From assembly GCF_015210005.1 (NCBI RefSeq), contig NZ_MU158698.1, positions 248,001 through 312,000 on the forward strand: a stretch of DNA of 64,000 bases, given 5' to 3'. The notes under the pieces were generated by a model that ran no database searches, had not been told where the DNA came from, and saw only the letters and a program-made list of their open reading frames with translations. The DNA comes from Sphingobacterium hungaricum. Its GTDB lineage: Bacteria; Bacteroidota; Bacteroidia; Sphingobacteriales; Sphingobacteriaceae. Positions 8,778 to 17,687 of the stretch are shown here, one piece after another. Each line of letters begins with the position of its first letter. The stretch's first letter is position 1. The translations under genes and the position numbers were made by a program.

Positions 8778-9539
8778 ATGCTCAATCTTCAGTACATCAT
8801 CGTCATTCTTCTAAGCTTACTTGTCGTAGGATTAGTTGCGCTGTGCGTGTTATTGTACAGAAAGAACAAGCATTTGAAGAAAGCGAAAGAAGATGCCGAT
8901 AAGATGCATAAGAATTTTGCTTTGCAATTTAAAGACATGCATTTAGATAAAGTTCATGCGCAATTAAATCCTCACCTGCTAAAGAATGTATTCAACTCCA
9001 TTCTTTCCCATGCCTACCAAACTTATTACACAATGGATAAATTGGCTAACGTGCTGGACTATGTGCTGTATGAATCACCGAATAAATTGGTTTCACCGAA
9101 GGAAGAAATCGAATTTGCTTTAAACCTGATTGAAATCAATAAGATTAAAGTAAGTCCGCTTTTCGACATGAAAGTGAAAGTAAAAGTAGATCCGCTGACA
9201 GAAAGCTTGTACGAACAAAAAGTAATCGCTCCTCTGCTGACGATTGATTTGATTGAAAACGCGTTCAAGCATGCAGATATCCAAAACCCGGATGCATTTA
9301 TTTCCGTACTCATTACTTTTGTCGAAGGCGTGCTCTCTGTTAAAGTGTCCAATAAGATTTCAAATAAAACTGCTTTAAAGAAAACGAACAGCGGCATCGG
9401 CACGAGGACTTTGCAAGAACGTCTTGAAGTGCTTTACAAAAACAGATACAGCTTAAATCGATTCGTCGAAAATGACGTTTACATCGCTCACTTAACCCTT
9501 GACTTAAATGCCGAAAACGATACGCTGCATACTTCTTGA
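8778..9539 (+). CDS. LytS-type sensor histidine kinase (His_kinase family)
   Basis: 253 residues: one N-terminal membrane helix (about 5-28), a short coiled linker, then the phosphoacceptor region HAQLNPHLLKNVFNSIL with His66, and an ATPase domain with LIENAFKH and SGIGTRTLQERLEVLY. The usual motif is NPHFLFN; here it is NPHLLKN, a modest departure. There is no extracellular sensor domain, so the signal is either sensed in the membrane or supplied by a partner. The stop overlaps the start of the LytTR regulator by 32 bp, a strong sign of co-expression. Confidence 0.9.
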   Translation: MLNLQYIIVILLSLLVVGLVALCVLLYRKNKHLKKAKEDADKMHKNFALQFKDMHLDKVHAQLNPHLLKNVFNSILSHAYQTYYTMDKLANVLDYVLYESPNKLVSPKEEIEFALNLIEINKIKVSPLFDMKVKVKVDPLTESLYEQKVIAPLLTIDLIENAFKHADIQNPDAFISVLITFVEGVLSVKVSNKISNKTALKKTNSGIGTRTLQERLEVLYKNRYSLNRFVENDVYIAHLTLDLNAENDTLHTS

Positions 9540-10230
9540 CGATGAGTTGCCAAGCCTGACTTACTTAAAAATGCTTTGTGAACAGATCGAAGATTTAGAA
9601 GTCGTGCGTTCGTTTAACAATGCGTTGGTCTTAATAAAAGACTATGAATCTTTGGATTTCGACTTCTATATTTCAGATATCGAAATGCCCGGAATGAATG
9701 GATTGGAATTGGCTTCTGTCCTGAACAATTACCCGGTTATTTTCACAACGGCTTACAAACAATATGCCCTAGAAGCTTTTGACAAGAATGCAATTGATTA
9801 TTTGAGCAAACCTGTGCAGATCAATAGGCTGGAGCAAGCGATCGCTAAAATGCGAAAATACCTAAGCCATGAAGTTGAAAAACCTACCTTTTTTCAAGCA
9901 CAGTCCAATAAAGGCAAGGCCATGCTATTCTTCAAACAGCTAAACTACATTCAAAATTCGGAAGTAGACAGCCGAGATAAATTGGCTTTTCTAACAGATG
10001 GAAGTTCGCTCGTTCTAAAAAACATCACGTTCAAGAAGCTACTGGAAATTCTACCTGATGAGGAATTCGTGAGGATCAACAAAAAAGAAATCCTTGCGCT
10101 GCGCATCATCAAATTCTACAGTTCTGATGAGATTACGACGAAGCTCCAAGACGAATCTGACAAACCTCTTGTATTTTCCCTAAGCGAGACCTACAGAAAA
10201 AGCCTGCTCGACAAGACCAACCAAGATTAA
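9508..10230 (+). CDS. LytTR-family response regulator
   Basis: 240 residues. The receiver domain (about 5-125) has the acidic pair LLDDE, the phosphoacceptor Asp57 in ISDIEMPGMNG, the switch Thr in IFTTAYKQYA and the Lys in LSKPVQ. The C-terminal LytTR DNA-binding domain (about 145-235) includes FVRINKKEILALRIIKFYSSDEI. It overlaps the upstream kinase gene by 32 bp and should be its partner. LytTR regulators bind direct repeats near promoters of surface or transport genes. The antiporter gene 204 bp downstream is a candidate target, by proximity only. Confidence 0.92.
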   Translation: MPKTIRCILLDDELPSLTYLKMLCEQIEDLEVVRSFNNALVLIKDYESLDFDFYISDIEMPGMNGLELASVLNNYPVIFTTAYKQYALEAFDKNAIDYLSKPVQINRLEQAIAKMRKYLSHEVEKPTFFQAQSNKGKAMLFFKQLNYIQNSEVDSRDKLAFLTDGSSLVLKNITFKKLLEILPDEEFVRINKKEILALRIIKFYSSDEITTKLQDESDKPLVFSLSETYRKSLLDKTNQD

Positions 10231-10306
10231 ATTACATCATTTCCCCAACTTATTACATTTTTCCATCAAATCGGCTGCAAGGATTTTCCTGAGCGGCTAA
10301 TACTTT

Positions 10307-10314
10307 TATATTTG
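10307..10314 (+). promoter_or_regulatory. candidate -7 promoter element of the antiporter gene
   Basis: TATATTTG matches the Bacteroidota -7 consensus TAnnTTTG exactly. A weak TTTT/TTTC at 10284-10288 sits about where a -33 TTTG would be expected. Transcription from here would start near 10321 and give a leader of about 115 nt before the ATG at 10435. No known riboswitch fold was recognised in that leader. Confidence 0.4.
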
Positions 10315-10434
10315 TACTGCGCAAGGCAAAAAAGCAGTATCGTCATCGTTTTAATCTCCACATTTTTGCGGATCAATCTATTCTAAAACTGCGCTGCAAT
10401 TCCTATTGCCACTGGCATAATTAATAAATTAAGA

Positions 10435-12744
10435 ATGAAAAATAACGTAAAAAATATATTCTACATCGTATTGATTGCAGTATTTGCATCCATCATGTAT
10501 TGGGTCATTGGCGAAGGCACAAAACTTGAAGATGGAAGGATCATCGAATCGGTGCAATCTGAAGGCACCGCTTGGGAAAACTTCATTGATTCCTTGCTTC
10601 ACAGTTTAAAGCACCCTTTAGCTATTCTTCTCGCACAGATTGTCACCATTATTTTAGTTGCGCGGGTTTTCGGATGGATCTGTATCAAAATCAATCAGCC
10701 CGTAGTGATCGGTGAAATGATTGCCGGAATTGTATTAGGCCCCTCCTTATTAGGAATGTATTTTCCTGAATTTTCTGCTGCATTATTTCCTGTAGAATCG
10801 ATTGGAAACCTTCAGTTCTTAAGCCAGATCGGCTTGATCCTTTTTATGTTTATCGTGGGAATGGAATTGGATTTAAAAATCCTTCGCAATAAAGCGCATG
10901 ATGCTGTGATCATCAGCCATGCAAGTATCATTATTCCATTTACATTAGGTATAGGGCTTTCTTATTTCTTATATGCGGAATATGCACCCTCTGGCGTGGA
11001 ATTTCTGTCCTACAGTTTGTTCATCGGTATTGCGATGAGCATCACGGCCTTTCCTGTTTTAGCGCGCATTGTGCAAGAGCGGGGATTGCAGAAAACACGC
11101 TTGGGAACCATTGTCATTACTTGTGCTGCAGCGGATGATATTACCGCTTGGTGTATCTTGGCCGCCGTCATTGCCATTGTGAAAGCCGGATCTTTTGGCA
11201 GCGCATTCTACACGATTTTATTGGCTCTGGCTTATGTGTTCGTGATGATAAAAATTATCCGTCCATTCTTAAACCGTGTGGGCAATGTAACCGCATCGAG
11301 GGCTGGAATGAGCAAGCCCATTGTTGCGATTTTCTTTCTGACTTTAATACTTTCTGCATACGCAACCGAAGTTATTGGCATTCACGCATTGTTTGGCGCA
11401 TTTATGGCTGGAGCAATTATGCCTGAAAGTGCAAAATTCAGAAGCATTTTTGTCGAAAAAGTAGAAGATGTAGCCATGGTGCTATTGCTTCCTTTGTTCT
11501 TTGTTTTTACAGGATTGCGTACGCAGATCGGATTGCTTGACGATCCAAAACTCTGGCTGATTACGCTGGCAATTATTGCTGTTGCTGTTATCGGCAAGTT
11601 TTTCGGAAGTGCCATCGCAGCTCGCTTCGTGGGCCAAAGCTGGAAAGACAGTTTAAGCATTGGGGCATTGATGAATACCCGAGGACTGATGGAATTGGTT
11701 GTCCTGAATATTGGTTATGATTTAGGTGTATTGAGCACGGAGTTATTCTCGATGATGGTGGTTATGGCTTTGGCGACAACCTTTATGACCGGACCAGCAT
11801 TGGATTTGATCAATTGGGCTTTTAAGCCTAAAGCTACAGAAGGCACCGTCAAAGATTCTAGCAAATTTAAAATACTCTTGTCCTTTGCTAAAAGCGAAAC
11901 AGGGATTGCCTTGTTGCGCTTAGCAGATGCATTGACCGGAAAGAACAAAAGCAACTCAAGCATTACCGCGTTGCATATTGCGCATGCAAATGAATTCCAC
12001 CATTATGAACTGGATGATCAGGAAACGAGCACATTCAAAGAAATTCTAGAAGTTGCTGATAAAATCGAACAGCCTCTTGAAACTGTCTTTAAAATCTCTA
12101 GCGACATCGATCATGAAATCGTGCAAACGGCAAATGATACCGATAATGACCTCCTTCTCTTGGGGGTCAGCGAATCTATTTATGAGGGTAGTTTCTTAGG
12201 GAAATTCTTAAACTTTACGAGCCGCATCATCAATCCCGAAAAGCTATTGTATACCGTCGCGAACCAGACAAACATATTTAGCACTTACGAACGCACGGAT
12301 CAGATTCAGAACAAAGTGGAAGGAGCTGTTGGTATTTTGATTGACAAAGAGCTGCAATCGATCGACCGCGTTTTTGTTCCTATTTTCACTAATGACGACA
12401 AATTCTTGATCAGCTATATCCAAAAGCTAATCCATAACGCAGAAGCGCAAGTAACCATATTGGACGTCGGCGGAACGATCAAGAACAATACGGACATCAA
12501 AGAAAAAATCCGTTTTATCGAACAGCAAGCGCCTAATTACATTAGTCTTGAGCATAGCAAAATCATTGATAAAGAATTTCTGAAAGAGCAGGACTTAATG
12601 CTGATCAGTTTGATGAGCTGGAAAAAGTTAGTTGAGAGCAAAAGCCAATGGCTTAAAGATGCTCCTTCTACCCTAATGTTAGTAAACAGTAAAAATGAAA
12701 TCATTGACAAAGTCAATGTCTATGAAAACAGCACGCAAAATTAG
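10435..12744 (+). CDS. CPA2-type cation:proton antiporter with C-terminal USP-like domain
   Basis: 769 residues. A first helix (NIFYIVLIAVFASIMYWVIG) precedes a KefB/NapA-like exchanger core at about 65-455 with GEMIAGIVLGPSLLG, an early GLILFMFIVGMELD and the CAAADDITAW segment whose Asp pair is the ion-binding site of this superfamily, then MNTRGLMELVVLNIG. The last ~300 residues are soluble and look like two universal-stress-protein-type halves, a common regulatory tail in Bacteroidota CPA2 proteins. It exchanges K+ or Na+ for H+ across the inner membrane. It follows the LytTR pair but has its own promoter candidate and terminator. Confidence 0.92.
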   Translation: MKNNVKNIFYIVLIAVFASIMYWVIGEGTKLEDGRIIESVQSEGTAWENFIDSLLHSLKHPLAILLAQIVTIILVARVFGWICIKINQPVVIGEMIAGIVLGPSLLGMYFPEFSAALFPVESIGNLQFLSQIGLILFMFIVGMELDLKILRNKAHDAVIISHASIIIPFTLGIGLSYFLYAEYAPSGVEFLSYSLFIGIAMSITAFPVLARIVQERGLQKTRLGTIVITCAAADDITAWCILAAVIAIVKAGSFGSAFYTILLALAYVFVMIKIIRPFLNRVGNVTASRAGMSKPIVAIFFLTLILSAYATEVIGIHALFGAFMAGAIMPESAKFRSIFVEKVEDVAMVLLLPLFFVFTGLRTQIGLLDDPKLWLITLAIIAVAVIGKFFGSAIAARFVGQSWKDSLSIGALMNTRGLMELVVLNIGYDLGVLSTELFSMMVVMALATTFMTGPALDLINWAFKPKATEGTVKDSSKFKILLSFAKSETGIALLRLADALTGKNKSNSSITALHIAHANEFHHYELDDQETSTFKEILEVADKIEQPLETVFKISSDIDHEIVQTANDTDNDLLLLGVSESIYEGSFLGKFLNFTSRIINPEKLLYTVANQTNIFSTYERTDQIQNKVEGAVGILIDKELQSIDRVFVPIFTNDDKFLISYIQKLIHNAEAQVTILDVGGTIKNNTDIKEKIRFIEQQAPNYISLEHSKIIDKEFLKEQDLMLISLMSWKKLVESKSQWLKDAPSTLMLVNSKNEIIDKVNVYENSTQN

Positions 12745-12830
12745 CTACATCAAGCATTGAAAGGTATTCCAAGCGAATGGAACAAACATTATTTTCAATC
12801 TATTCTATAAAAACAACCATCCAAATGAGG

Positions 12831-12857
12831 CTGCTTCGAAACGAAGCAGTCTTTTTT
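12831..12857 (+). terminator. rho-independent terminator after the antiporter gene
   Basis: CTGCTTCG (12831-12838), loop AAA, CGAAGCAG (12842-12849) form a perfect 8-bp stem followed by TCTTTTTTATTTTT on the plus strand. It lies 87 bp after the antiporter stop and just before the end of the convergent GNAT gene. Confidence 0.85.
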
Positions 12858-12866
12858 ATTTTTGGC

Positions 12867-13373
12867 TTACACGATTACTTTTTCAAATGCCTTTCTTGCA
12901 GATCCTCTGAAGAAAACTTCTCCGCAATAAACATATCCTAGTTTCTCAAATATCTTTAACATCGCCACGTTGTCATGGTTGGTGTCGACTTTGATGCTGA
13001 AAATCCCATTGTCTTTGGCAAAATCTTCAATAGACAGCAAAATCTGTTTGGACAATCCTTTTCCAGTATGGTTTTCGGCTATCGCAATGCGATGCACAAC
13101 GACAAAATCCGAATCGCTTAACCACTTCCCTTGAATATCTGCGTAAGCCGGTTCGTCATTGATGATAACCGCGCTGTAACCTGCGATTTCATTTCCCGAT
13201 TCCAAGACATAGCCTATTTCCTTCTCAATATCATCCTTCACTACATCGGCATTTGGGTAGCCATCCTGCCATTGATTGCTCCCGTCTTTCTTTCTTCTTA
13301 AAATGCCTTCTTGAAGAATTGACCAGATTGCATCCTGATCTTCTGGATTCGCTTTCCTAAACGTATAGTCCAT
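12867..13373 (-). CDS. GNAT-family N-acetyltransferase
   Basis: 168 residues, complete. It starts YTFRKANPEDQDAIWSILQE, the classic opening of GNAT enzymes, and has the acetyl-CoA-binding loop near residue 105 as HTGKGLSKQIL (R/QxxGxG-like), followed by IKVDTNHDNVAMLKIFEKLGY, the conserved motif B with the substrate-proximal Asn. Substrate cannot be assigned; small amines, peptides or antibiotics are all possible for this group. It stands alone on the minus strand and is divergent from the sensor kinase gene at 13471. Confidence 0.9.
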   Translation of the reverse strand: MDYTFRKANPEDQDAIWSILQEGILRRKKDGSNQWQDGYPNADVVKDDIEKEIGYVLESGNEIAGYSAVIINDEPAYADIQGKWLSDSDFVVVHRIAIAENHTGKGLSKQILLSIEDFAKDNGIFSIKVDTNHDNVAMLKIFEKLGYVYCGEVFFRGSARKAFEKVIV

Positions 13374-13470
13374 TTTTTGATTTCTTTAAATTAGTCATTC
13401 ATTCCCCGAAGGGAAAAAAATCCAAGCCTAACAACACTGGTTTGAATCCTCAAATTTACTATCTTTAACA

Positions 13471-15225
13471 ATGAATTATTGCCTATTGTTCCTTTTTCTT
13501 TTCCCTTTGGCGCTGTTTGCACAGCCGACTCGCTCAGCGGAACTGGATCGGAAGGATCAGGCACTTATTCAGGAAGCATTCAATCATGCGAATGCTTACA
13601 TGGAAGCCAACCAATACGATTCGGCACAGGTTTGGCTGAATAGCATTTACTTGAAACTAAGCTATAGCGAACCTTCCTTATTTTCTTATCTATTAACGTC
13701 AAGGCAGGCCGAGGTTTATTATTACAACAATTTGCATCAGTTAGGGTTGCAAGAAGCCTTAAAGGGCGAAAACATTGCAACGCTCCTCAAGGATAGTTTA
13801 TTGATTGCCGATGCCTGCAATTTCATTGGCTTATTTTATTTGAACAGCAACAGACCCGAAGATGCGTTGCGCTATTTCCGCAAAGGGCTCCGCCATATTC
13901 ATCCGCCACCTTATCCGCCTAAATATGATGATCTGTCTATGCCCCATCACATTTATGGAAACATGGCCGAAGCATTCGAAAAGCTCAACCAGCCCGATAG
14001 CGCGATTGCAAATAGCCGATTGTCTCTATTGAAAGCAAAAGAAGTCAATAAGGATCGTGGAATTGCTATCGCCCATTTAAATCTTGGAATGGCATTTATC
14101 CATAAACCGATCATCGATAGTGCCAGAAAATATTTTCAGCTTGCCAATGTACTGTCGATTCAAGGCGATGATTTCGATGTGGAACTTACCAGTTTCGGAG
14201 GCTTGGCAGAATGTGCGTCATTAGCCGGTAACGAAAACTTAGCATTATCGGTATTGAATCAAGGATTTGAACTGCTCAAAAAATACCCACAGCTTAATGA
14301 TTATTTCAGCATGCTATTTCTTGAAAATGCCTTGCAAATCTATCAGAAGTTTGGAAAGCAGGAAGAGCTAATTCATGCCTTGGGGCTGAAAACCCAAATC
14401 CAAAAAGAAACTTACGAACGAAATAATACGCAGATCCAAAGCATCCTCTCGACGAGCCTTTCCAACGAAAAGTTGATCTTTAATCTCGAGCTGGCAGAAT
14501 CGAAGAACAAACAAAGCCTCGCAAACACACGCCTCTATTTGGTATTGCTTGTCTTTTTGCTCTGCATCATTGGATTTATAGCTTATCGCTATTACAGTTT
14601 GCAACGTTTGCGCCTAGCTAATCTTCGAACGAAAATCAGTCAAGACCTCCACGATGAAGTAGGCGCGACACTAAGTGGAATTGCGATGTACAGTTACATT
14701 ACGAAGGAGCAAATTAAAAAACAGCAACATCAGGATGTCGACGCTTCATTGGATCTAATCAAAGACAATGCTGGAGAAATGGTCGCTAAGCTGAATGACA
14801 TTGTCTGGGCTGTTAACCCTGCGCATGATAGCTTGCATGCCCTGTTGTTCCGCTTAAAAGAATTTGCTTTGCAGCTGACTGCAGCTAAGGAAATAAATCT
14901 GCAATTCGCTATTCCCGAATCGCTAGGTGATTTAAAATTATCGATGCAGGAGCGCAAGAACAGTTACCTGATCTGCAAAGAAGCGATCAACAATGCAGTT
15001 AAATATAGCCAATGCCAACGGTTGGAGATTGAAGTCATTGCTTCGCAAAATGCCATTCAGTTTCTGATAAAAGATGATGGAAAGGGATTTGAAAAGAGTT
15101 CTGCAATTTATGGGAATGGACTGATAAACATGGAACATCGCGCACAAGAAATCGATGCTAAACTTACGATTGACAGCTCGCCAAATCAAGGAACGACCAT
15201 TAAGCTGAATTGCAAAATCACCTAA
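13471..15225 (+). CDS. TPR-containing NarL-partner sensor histidine kinase
   Basis: 584 residues. A signal peptide (LLFLFLFPLALFAQP) leads into a periplasmic region of tetratricopeptide-like helices (about 25-310), one membrane helix (about 354-374), a HisKA_3 dimerisation domain with His394 in QDLHDEVGATLSG, and an ATPase domain with KEAINNAVKYS, DDGKGF and GNGLINMEHRA. This architecture is common in Bacteroidota and pairs with LuxR-type regulators. The gene is followed after 52 bp by such a regulator. The periplasmic TPR region presumably senses a protein or peptide; the signal is unknown. A TATCTTTA at 13460-13467 could be a near-consensus -7 element giving a nearly leaderless mRNA. Confidence 0.92.
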   Translation: MNYCLLFLFLFPLALFAQPTRSAELDRKDQALIQEAFNHANAYMEANQYDSAQVWLNSIYLKLSYSEPSLFSYLLTSRQAEVYYYNNLHQLGLQEALKGENIATLLKDSLLIADACNFIGLFYLNSNRPEDALRYFRKGLRHIHPPPYPPKYDDLSMPHHIYGNMAEAFEKLNQPDSAIANSRLSLLKAKEVNKDRGIAIAHLNLGMAFIHKPIIDSARKYFQLANVLSIQGDDFDVELTSFGGLAECASLAGNENLALSVLNQGFELLKKYPQLNDYFSMLFLENALQIYQKFGKQEELIHALGLKTQIQKETYERNNTQIQSILSTSLSNEKLIFNLELAESKNKQSLANTRLYLVLLVFLLCIIGFIAYRYYSLQRLRLANLRTKISQDLHDEVGATLSGIAMYSYITKEQIKKQQHQDVDASLDLIKDNAGEMVAKLNDIVWAVNPAHDSLHALLFRLKEFALQLTAAKEINLQFAIPESLGDLKLSMQERKNSYLICKEAINNAVKYSQCQRLEIEVIASQNAIQFLIKDDGKGFEKSSAIYGNGLINMEHRAQEIDAKLTIDSSPNQGTTIKLNCKIT

Positions 15226-15277
15226 AGGGGGATGGTTTTTAGCAACAGAAAGGTAGATATTTATAAAAATTTGAACC

Positions 15278-15928
15278 ATGGAAATCAAGGTTGCCATATT
15301 TGAAGACAATAAGCTTATTCGCGATGCGTTGCAAACAATCATCAACAGTCATCCGGATTTTAGCTGTACCGGAACATTTGCCAATGTGAATCAGGTCGAA
15401 GCTGATGTCGCATTCAGCCGTCCTGATGTCGTGATGATGGATATCGAAATGCCTGGACGGAATGGTATTGAGGCTACTAAAATTATCCGCTCTGCGTTTC
15501 CAAACGTAAAAATCCTGATCCAGACAGTCTTTAATGATAACGATAAAATATTCAATGCACTCTGTGCTGGTGCTTCTGGCTACATTTTAAAGTCAGATGC
15601 GCCTGAAAAGCAAATGCAGGCCTTGGAAGAAGTGTACTATGGAGGTGCGTCTATGTCTTCCTCTATTGCACATAAAGTCATGCAGTTTTTTGTTCGCCAA
15701 AACATTATTCTGGTCGAGCCCAATGACGAAGAATACAATCTGAGCGGACGAGAAAAAGAGATTTTACTGCTGATGGTCGATGGCCATAATTATCGAAAAA
15801 TCGCCGATCTAGCCTTTATCAGCTATGAAACTGTACGAACGCACATCAAACATATTTACAAAAAACTGCATGTTGCCAGCCGTGCAGAAGCAATCCTTAA
15901 AGCTAAACAGCAAGGTTTGTCAAATTAG
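15278..15928 (+). CDS. NarL/FixJ-type response regulator with LuxR helix-turn-helix
   Basis: 216 residues. The receiver domain (1-125) has FEDN, phosphoacceptor Asp55 in MMDIEMPGRNG, and the K in ILKSDAPE. The C-terminal LuxR/GerE domain (about 150-212) reads LSGREKEILLLMVDG, then YRKIADLAFISYETVRTHIKHIY, the canonical helix-turn-helix. It follows the TPR kinase by 52 bp and is its expected partner. Directly after the stop a repeat-rich stretch begins, so no target gene is apparent nearby. Confidence 0.94.
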   Translation: MEIKVAIFEDNKLIRDALQTIINSHPDFSCTGTFANVNQVEADVAFSRPDVVMMDIEMPGRNGIEATKIIRSAFPNVKILIQTVFNDNDKIFNALCAGASGYILKSDAPEKQMQALEEVYYGGASMSSSIAHKVMQFFVRQNIILVEPNDEEYNLSGREKEILLLMVDGHNYRKIADLAFISYETVRTHIKHIYKKLHVASRAEAILKAKQQGLSN

Positions 15929-16046
15929 TGGGTGGCACTCCCCCTAACCCCCGAAGGGGGAACACTAAGGATTTCGAAGTAAAAACCTTTCAAAGTAAAA
16001 AGTAAAAATTCAAAAGTAAAAAACCTTTCTGGGTATTAATCATTTC

Positions 16047-16071
16047 GCTAGCGCATGCGTTTCGCGTGTGC
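16047..16071. repeat. palindrome family A copy
   Basis: A 25-bp GC-rich imperfect palindrome running GCTAGCGCATGCG ... CGCGTGTGC. Close inverse-oriented copies occur at 36725-36749 and 36843-36867, and a variant in the same orientation at 36369-36393. Confidence 0.75.
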
Positions 16072-16306
16072 GTATATAAAATGCGAAAATGTTTATGCTA
16101 TTTATGCTATTCTGGATGTTCCGAAGGGTGATCTTGAATACTTGATAAATGCGGATTTGCAATCCGCAAATAGACTAGTCTTTCGGGATTACAAATCCCG
16201 ATTTATCCTAAGTTCGACATCTCCCTTCGGAAGATATCGAACAGCGGTATATACTTTAAAGCCTCGTAGAGGCTAAATATTTGTAGGAATTTTAAGGGAA
16301 TTTAAA

Positions 16307-16375
16307 GCGTGCCGTAGGTACGCAACCCCGAACCGATAGAATTTCTGTACAAACTGTTGCGAACCTACGGATCGC
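16307..16375. repeat. REPIN-like inverted doublet, copy 1
   Basis: GCGTGCCGTAGGTACGCAAC (16307-16326) faces GTTGCGAACCTACGGATCGC (16356-16375) across a 29-bp spacer. The arms are mutually complementary at most positions, so the unit folds into a long hairpin. The reverse complement of the whole unit, spacer included, closely matches 36569-36635. Confidence 0.8.
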
Positions 16376-16443
16376 TAATTGCTGTCCGTATTATTTGCTA
16401 CAAATATGTCGCTCCTACGGAGCAATGCCCTCACTTTCTAATA

Positions 16444-16948
16444 TGCTCCGTACGAGCTACCGCTTTATAGCATCAAAATATTTGTAGAATTGCGTGCCGT
16501 AGGTACGCTCCTTTTGGAAAAGGATTGTTCCTATCATACAAATATTTCGCTAAGATGTTTGCTACAAGTCGGTTATACCTACGGTACATGGAGCGGAAAA
16601 TGTATTGCTTTTTAATTTGCTCCGTAGGAGCAAAATGTTTGTAGGAAAAAAATACGTAATGTTAGTAGCGTGCCGTAGGTACGCAACAATTTATTTTAAA
16701 GCTATATAAATCTTATCGATTGGATTGCGTACCTACGGCACGCATTTAATTCTCCTAATTCTTTCTACAAACATTCAGCCTCTAACGAGGCTTTAAAATA
16801 AAGTATAATCTGAACTTTATTCTTTGTTCCACATACTTTACTATCTGCAGGTCTTACGCAACAAAACATCAATCAGCTAAACATTGTCATCATGTTCCAA
16901 AAGTTTTGTGAACAAAATTTAGCTCCTCAGATTGACAATTTGTGTCTT
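16444..16948 (+). repeat. 505-bp direct repeat, copy 1 (more degenerate)
   Basis: This segment aligns along its whole length with 19174-19680 in the same orientation, near-identical over the last ~340 bp and more diverged at the start. It contains several palindromes, the GCCTCTAACGAGGC unit and a tail reading TACTATCTGCAGGTCTTACG. Several stems that are perfect in the second copy are broken here: GTTCCTATCATAC against GTACCTACGGCAC, and GCTAAAC against GCAAAAC. Confidence 0.85.
16668..16743. repeat. REPIN-like inverted doublet, copy 2
   Basis: GCGTGCCGTAGGTACGCAAC (16668-16687) and ATTGCGTACCTACGGCACGC (16724-16743) form arms that pair at 19 of 20 positions around a 36-bp AT-rich spacer. 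It lies inside the first 505-bp direct repeat; the equivalent in the second copy is 19399-19474. Confidence 0.8.
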
Positions 16949-16956
16949 CATTACAA

Positions 16957-16988
16957 TAGCACATTAATTAGGTAGCACATTAATCAGG
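16957..16988. repeat. 16-bp tandem duplication at the end of a gene
   Basis: TAGCACATTAATTAGG (16957-16972) is followed immediately by TAGCACATTAATCAGG (16973-16988). The second unit contains the stop codon and last codons of the minus-strand gene ending at 16980. It marks the junction between gene and repeat island. Confidence 0.8.
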
Positions 16989-17555
16989 TCTTTTTAACAC
17001 TTGCTCGACTTCCAAAATCAGAATTTCTTTTATTTGCATGCGCAGGTTTTCAATATGCTTGGAACCGCCTGCCCATTTATATTCATAGACAAAGCCATAT
17101 TTTAGCGACGAACTTACTGCGCGGCCATTGTAATTCGCAGCAATCCAGTTGCAACTTAATTTTTTTAATTTCTCAACAAGCAAACTATCGATAGAATTTT
17201 CTGTCTCTTGCGTATTCATGCGTCCGAATCGAGCTTTGGAGTCGACCAAAAAAGAAACCGCAACCGTATTTAGCTTGACATTTGTCTCTTTAAAAGGCTT
17301 CTCATTGAGCAGTGAATTTAAATCCAGCATAAGTTGTTTCCGCCCACTGCGATATGATGCCTTTACCTGCGGTTCGGAAAGCACATAAGTAAGGTATTTA
17401 CCATCTTGGTCCCGTAAGCGATTGTTGATTTTATTCAAGGTAAATACTTGGTAACAATCTGATGGCGGATTTTTCTTGGCGCTTCCTACAGGAAGCTCTT
17501 GCCCAAACAAATAGCTTGCCTGAGCAATTAAAAAAAGGGTCAATATGATTTTCAT
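16980..17555 (-). CDS. secreted protein of unknown function with TonB-C-like segment
   Basis: 191 residues with a signal peptide (IILTLFLIAQASYLFGQ). I do not recognise the family firmly. The stretch VAVSFLVDSKARFG ... SLLVEKLKKLSCNWIAANYNGRAVSS resembles the C-terminal domain of TonB-like proteins (strand, helix, W-x-PA-x-NG-x-PV). There is no anchor helix, so it cannot act as a classical TonB. It is one of two genes between the 505-bp direct repeats, and its 3' end runs into a 16-bp tandem repeat. It begins 132 bp downstream of the stop of the other gene, same strand. Function unknown. Confidence 0.6.
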   Translation of the reverse strand: MKIILTLFLIAQASYLFGQELPVGSAKKNPPSDCYQVFTLNKINNRLRDQDGKYLTYVLSEPQVKASYRSGRKQLMLDLNSLLNEKPFKETNVKLNTVAVSFLVDSKARFGRMNTQETENSIDSLLVEKLKKLSCNWIAANYNGRAVSSSLKYGFVYEYKWAGGSKHIENLRMQIKEILILEVEQVLKRPD

Positions 17556-17630
17556 CTGGGTAAGATTTACTAGCTAAATTTACTCTATATTCTAGAGTAT
17601 GCCATTCCTAAAACCGTTCATTGAATATAT

Positions 17631-17662
17631 AAAAAGCCCTAAAAATCTCTCTTTAAGGCTTT
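17631..17662 (-). terminator. possible terminator after the 211-residue gene
   Basis: On the minus strand an AAAGCC...GGGCTTTTTATAT arrangement forms an imperfect stem followed by a short T-run, 26 bp after the stop of the gene at 17688. Weak stem with internal mismatches. Confidence 0.45.
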
Positions 17663-17687
17663 CATAATTAATCCAACAGAAATCTCT

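Larger units (their letters stand above)
15929..16979. repeat. gene-free island of short palindromic repeats (REP/REPIN-like)
   Basis: About 1 kb without a credible gene. It holds CCCCCGAAGGGGG (15948-15960), a GC-rich imperfect palindrome (16047-16071), GCGGATTTGCAATCCGC (16151-16167), CGGGATTACAAATCCCG (16184-16200), GCCTCGTAGAGGC (16261-16273), two inverted pairs built on GCGTGCCGTAGGTACGCAAC, and GCTCCTACGGAGC-type units at 16411, 16445 and 16619. The same families recur at 19170-19525 and 36369-36867. Open frames here are by-products of the repeats. Confidence 0.8.

Noticed and set aside
15948-15960. CCCCCGAAGGGGG as terminator of the NarL-type regulator
   Set aside because: The stem is good but no T-run follows; it looks like a dispersed repeat in this phylum.
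16055-16276. 73-residue open frame
   Set aside because: It runs through several palindromic repeats and has no resemblance to a protein family.
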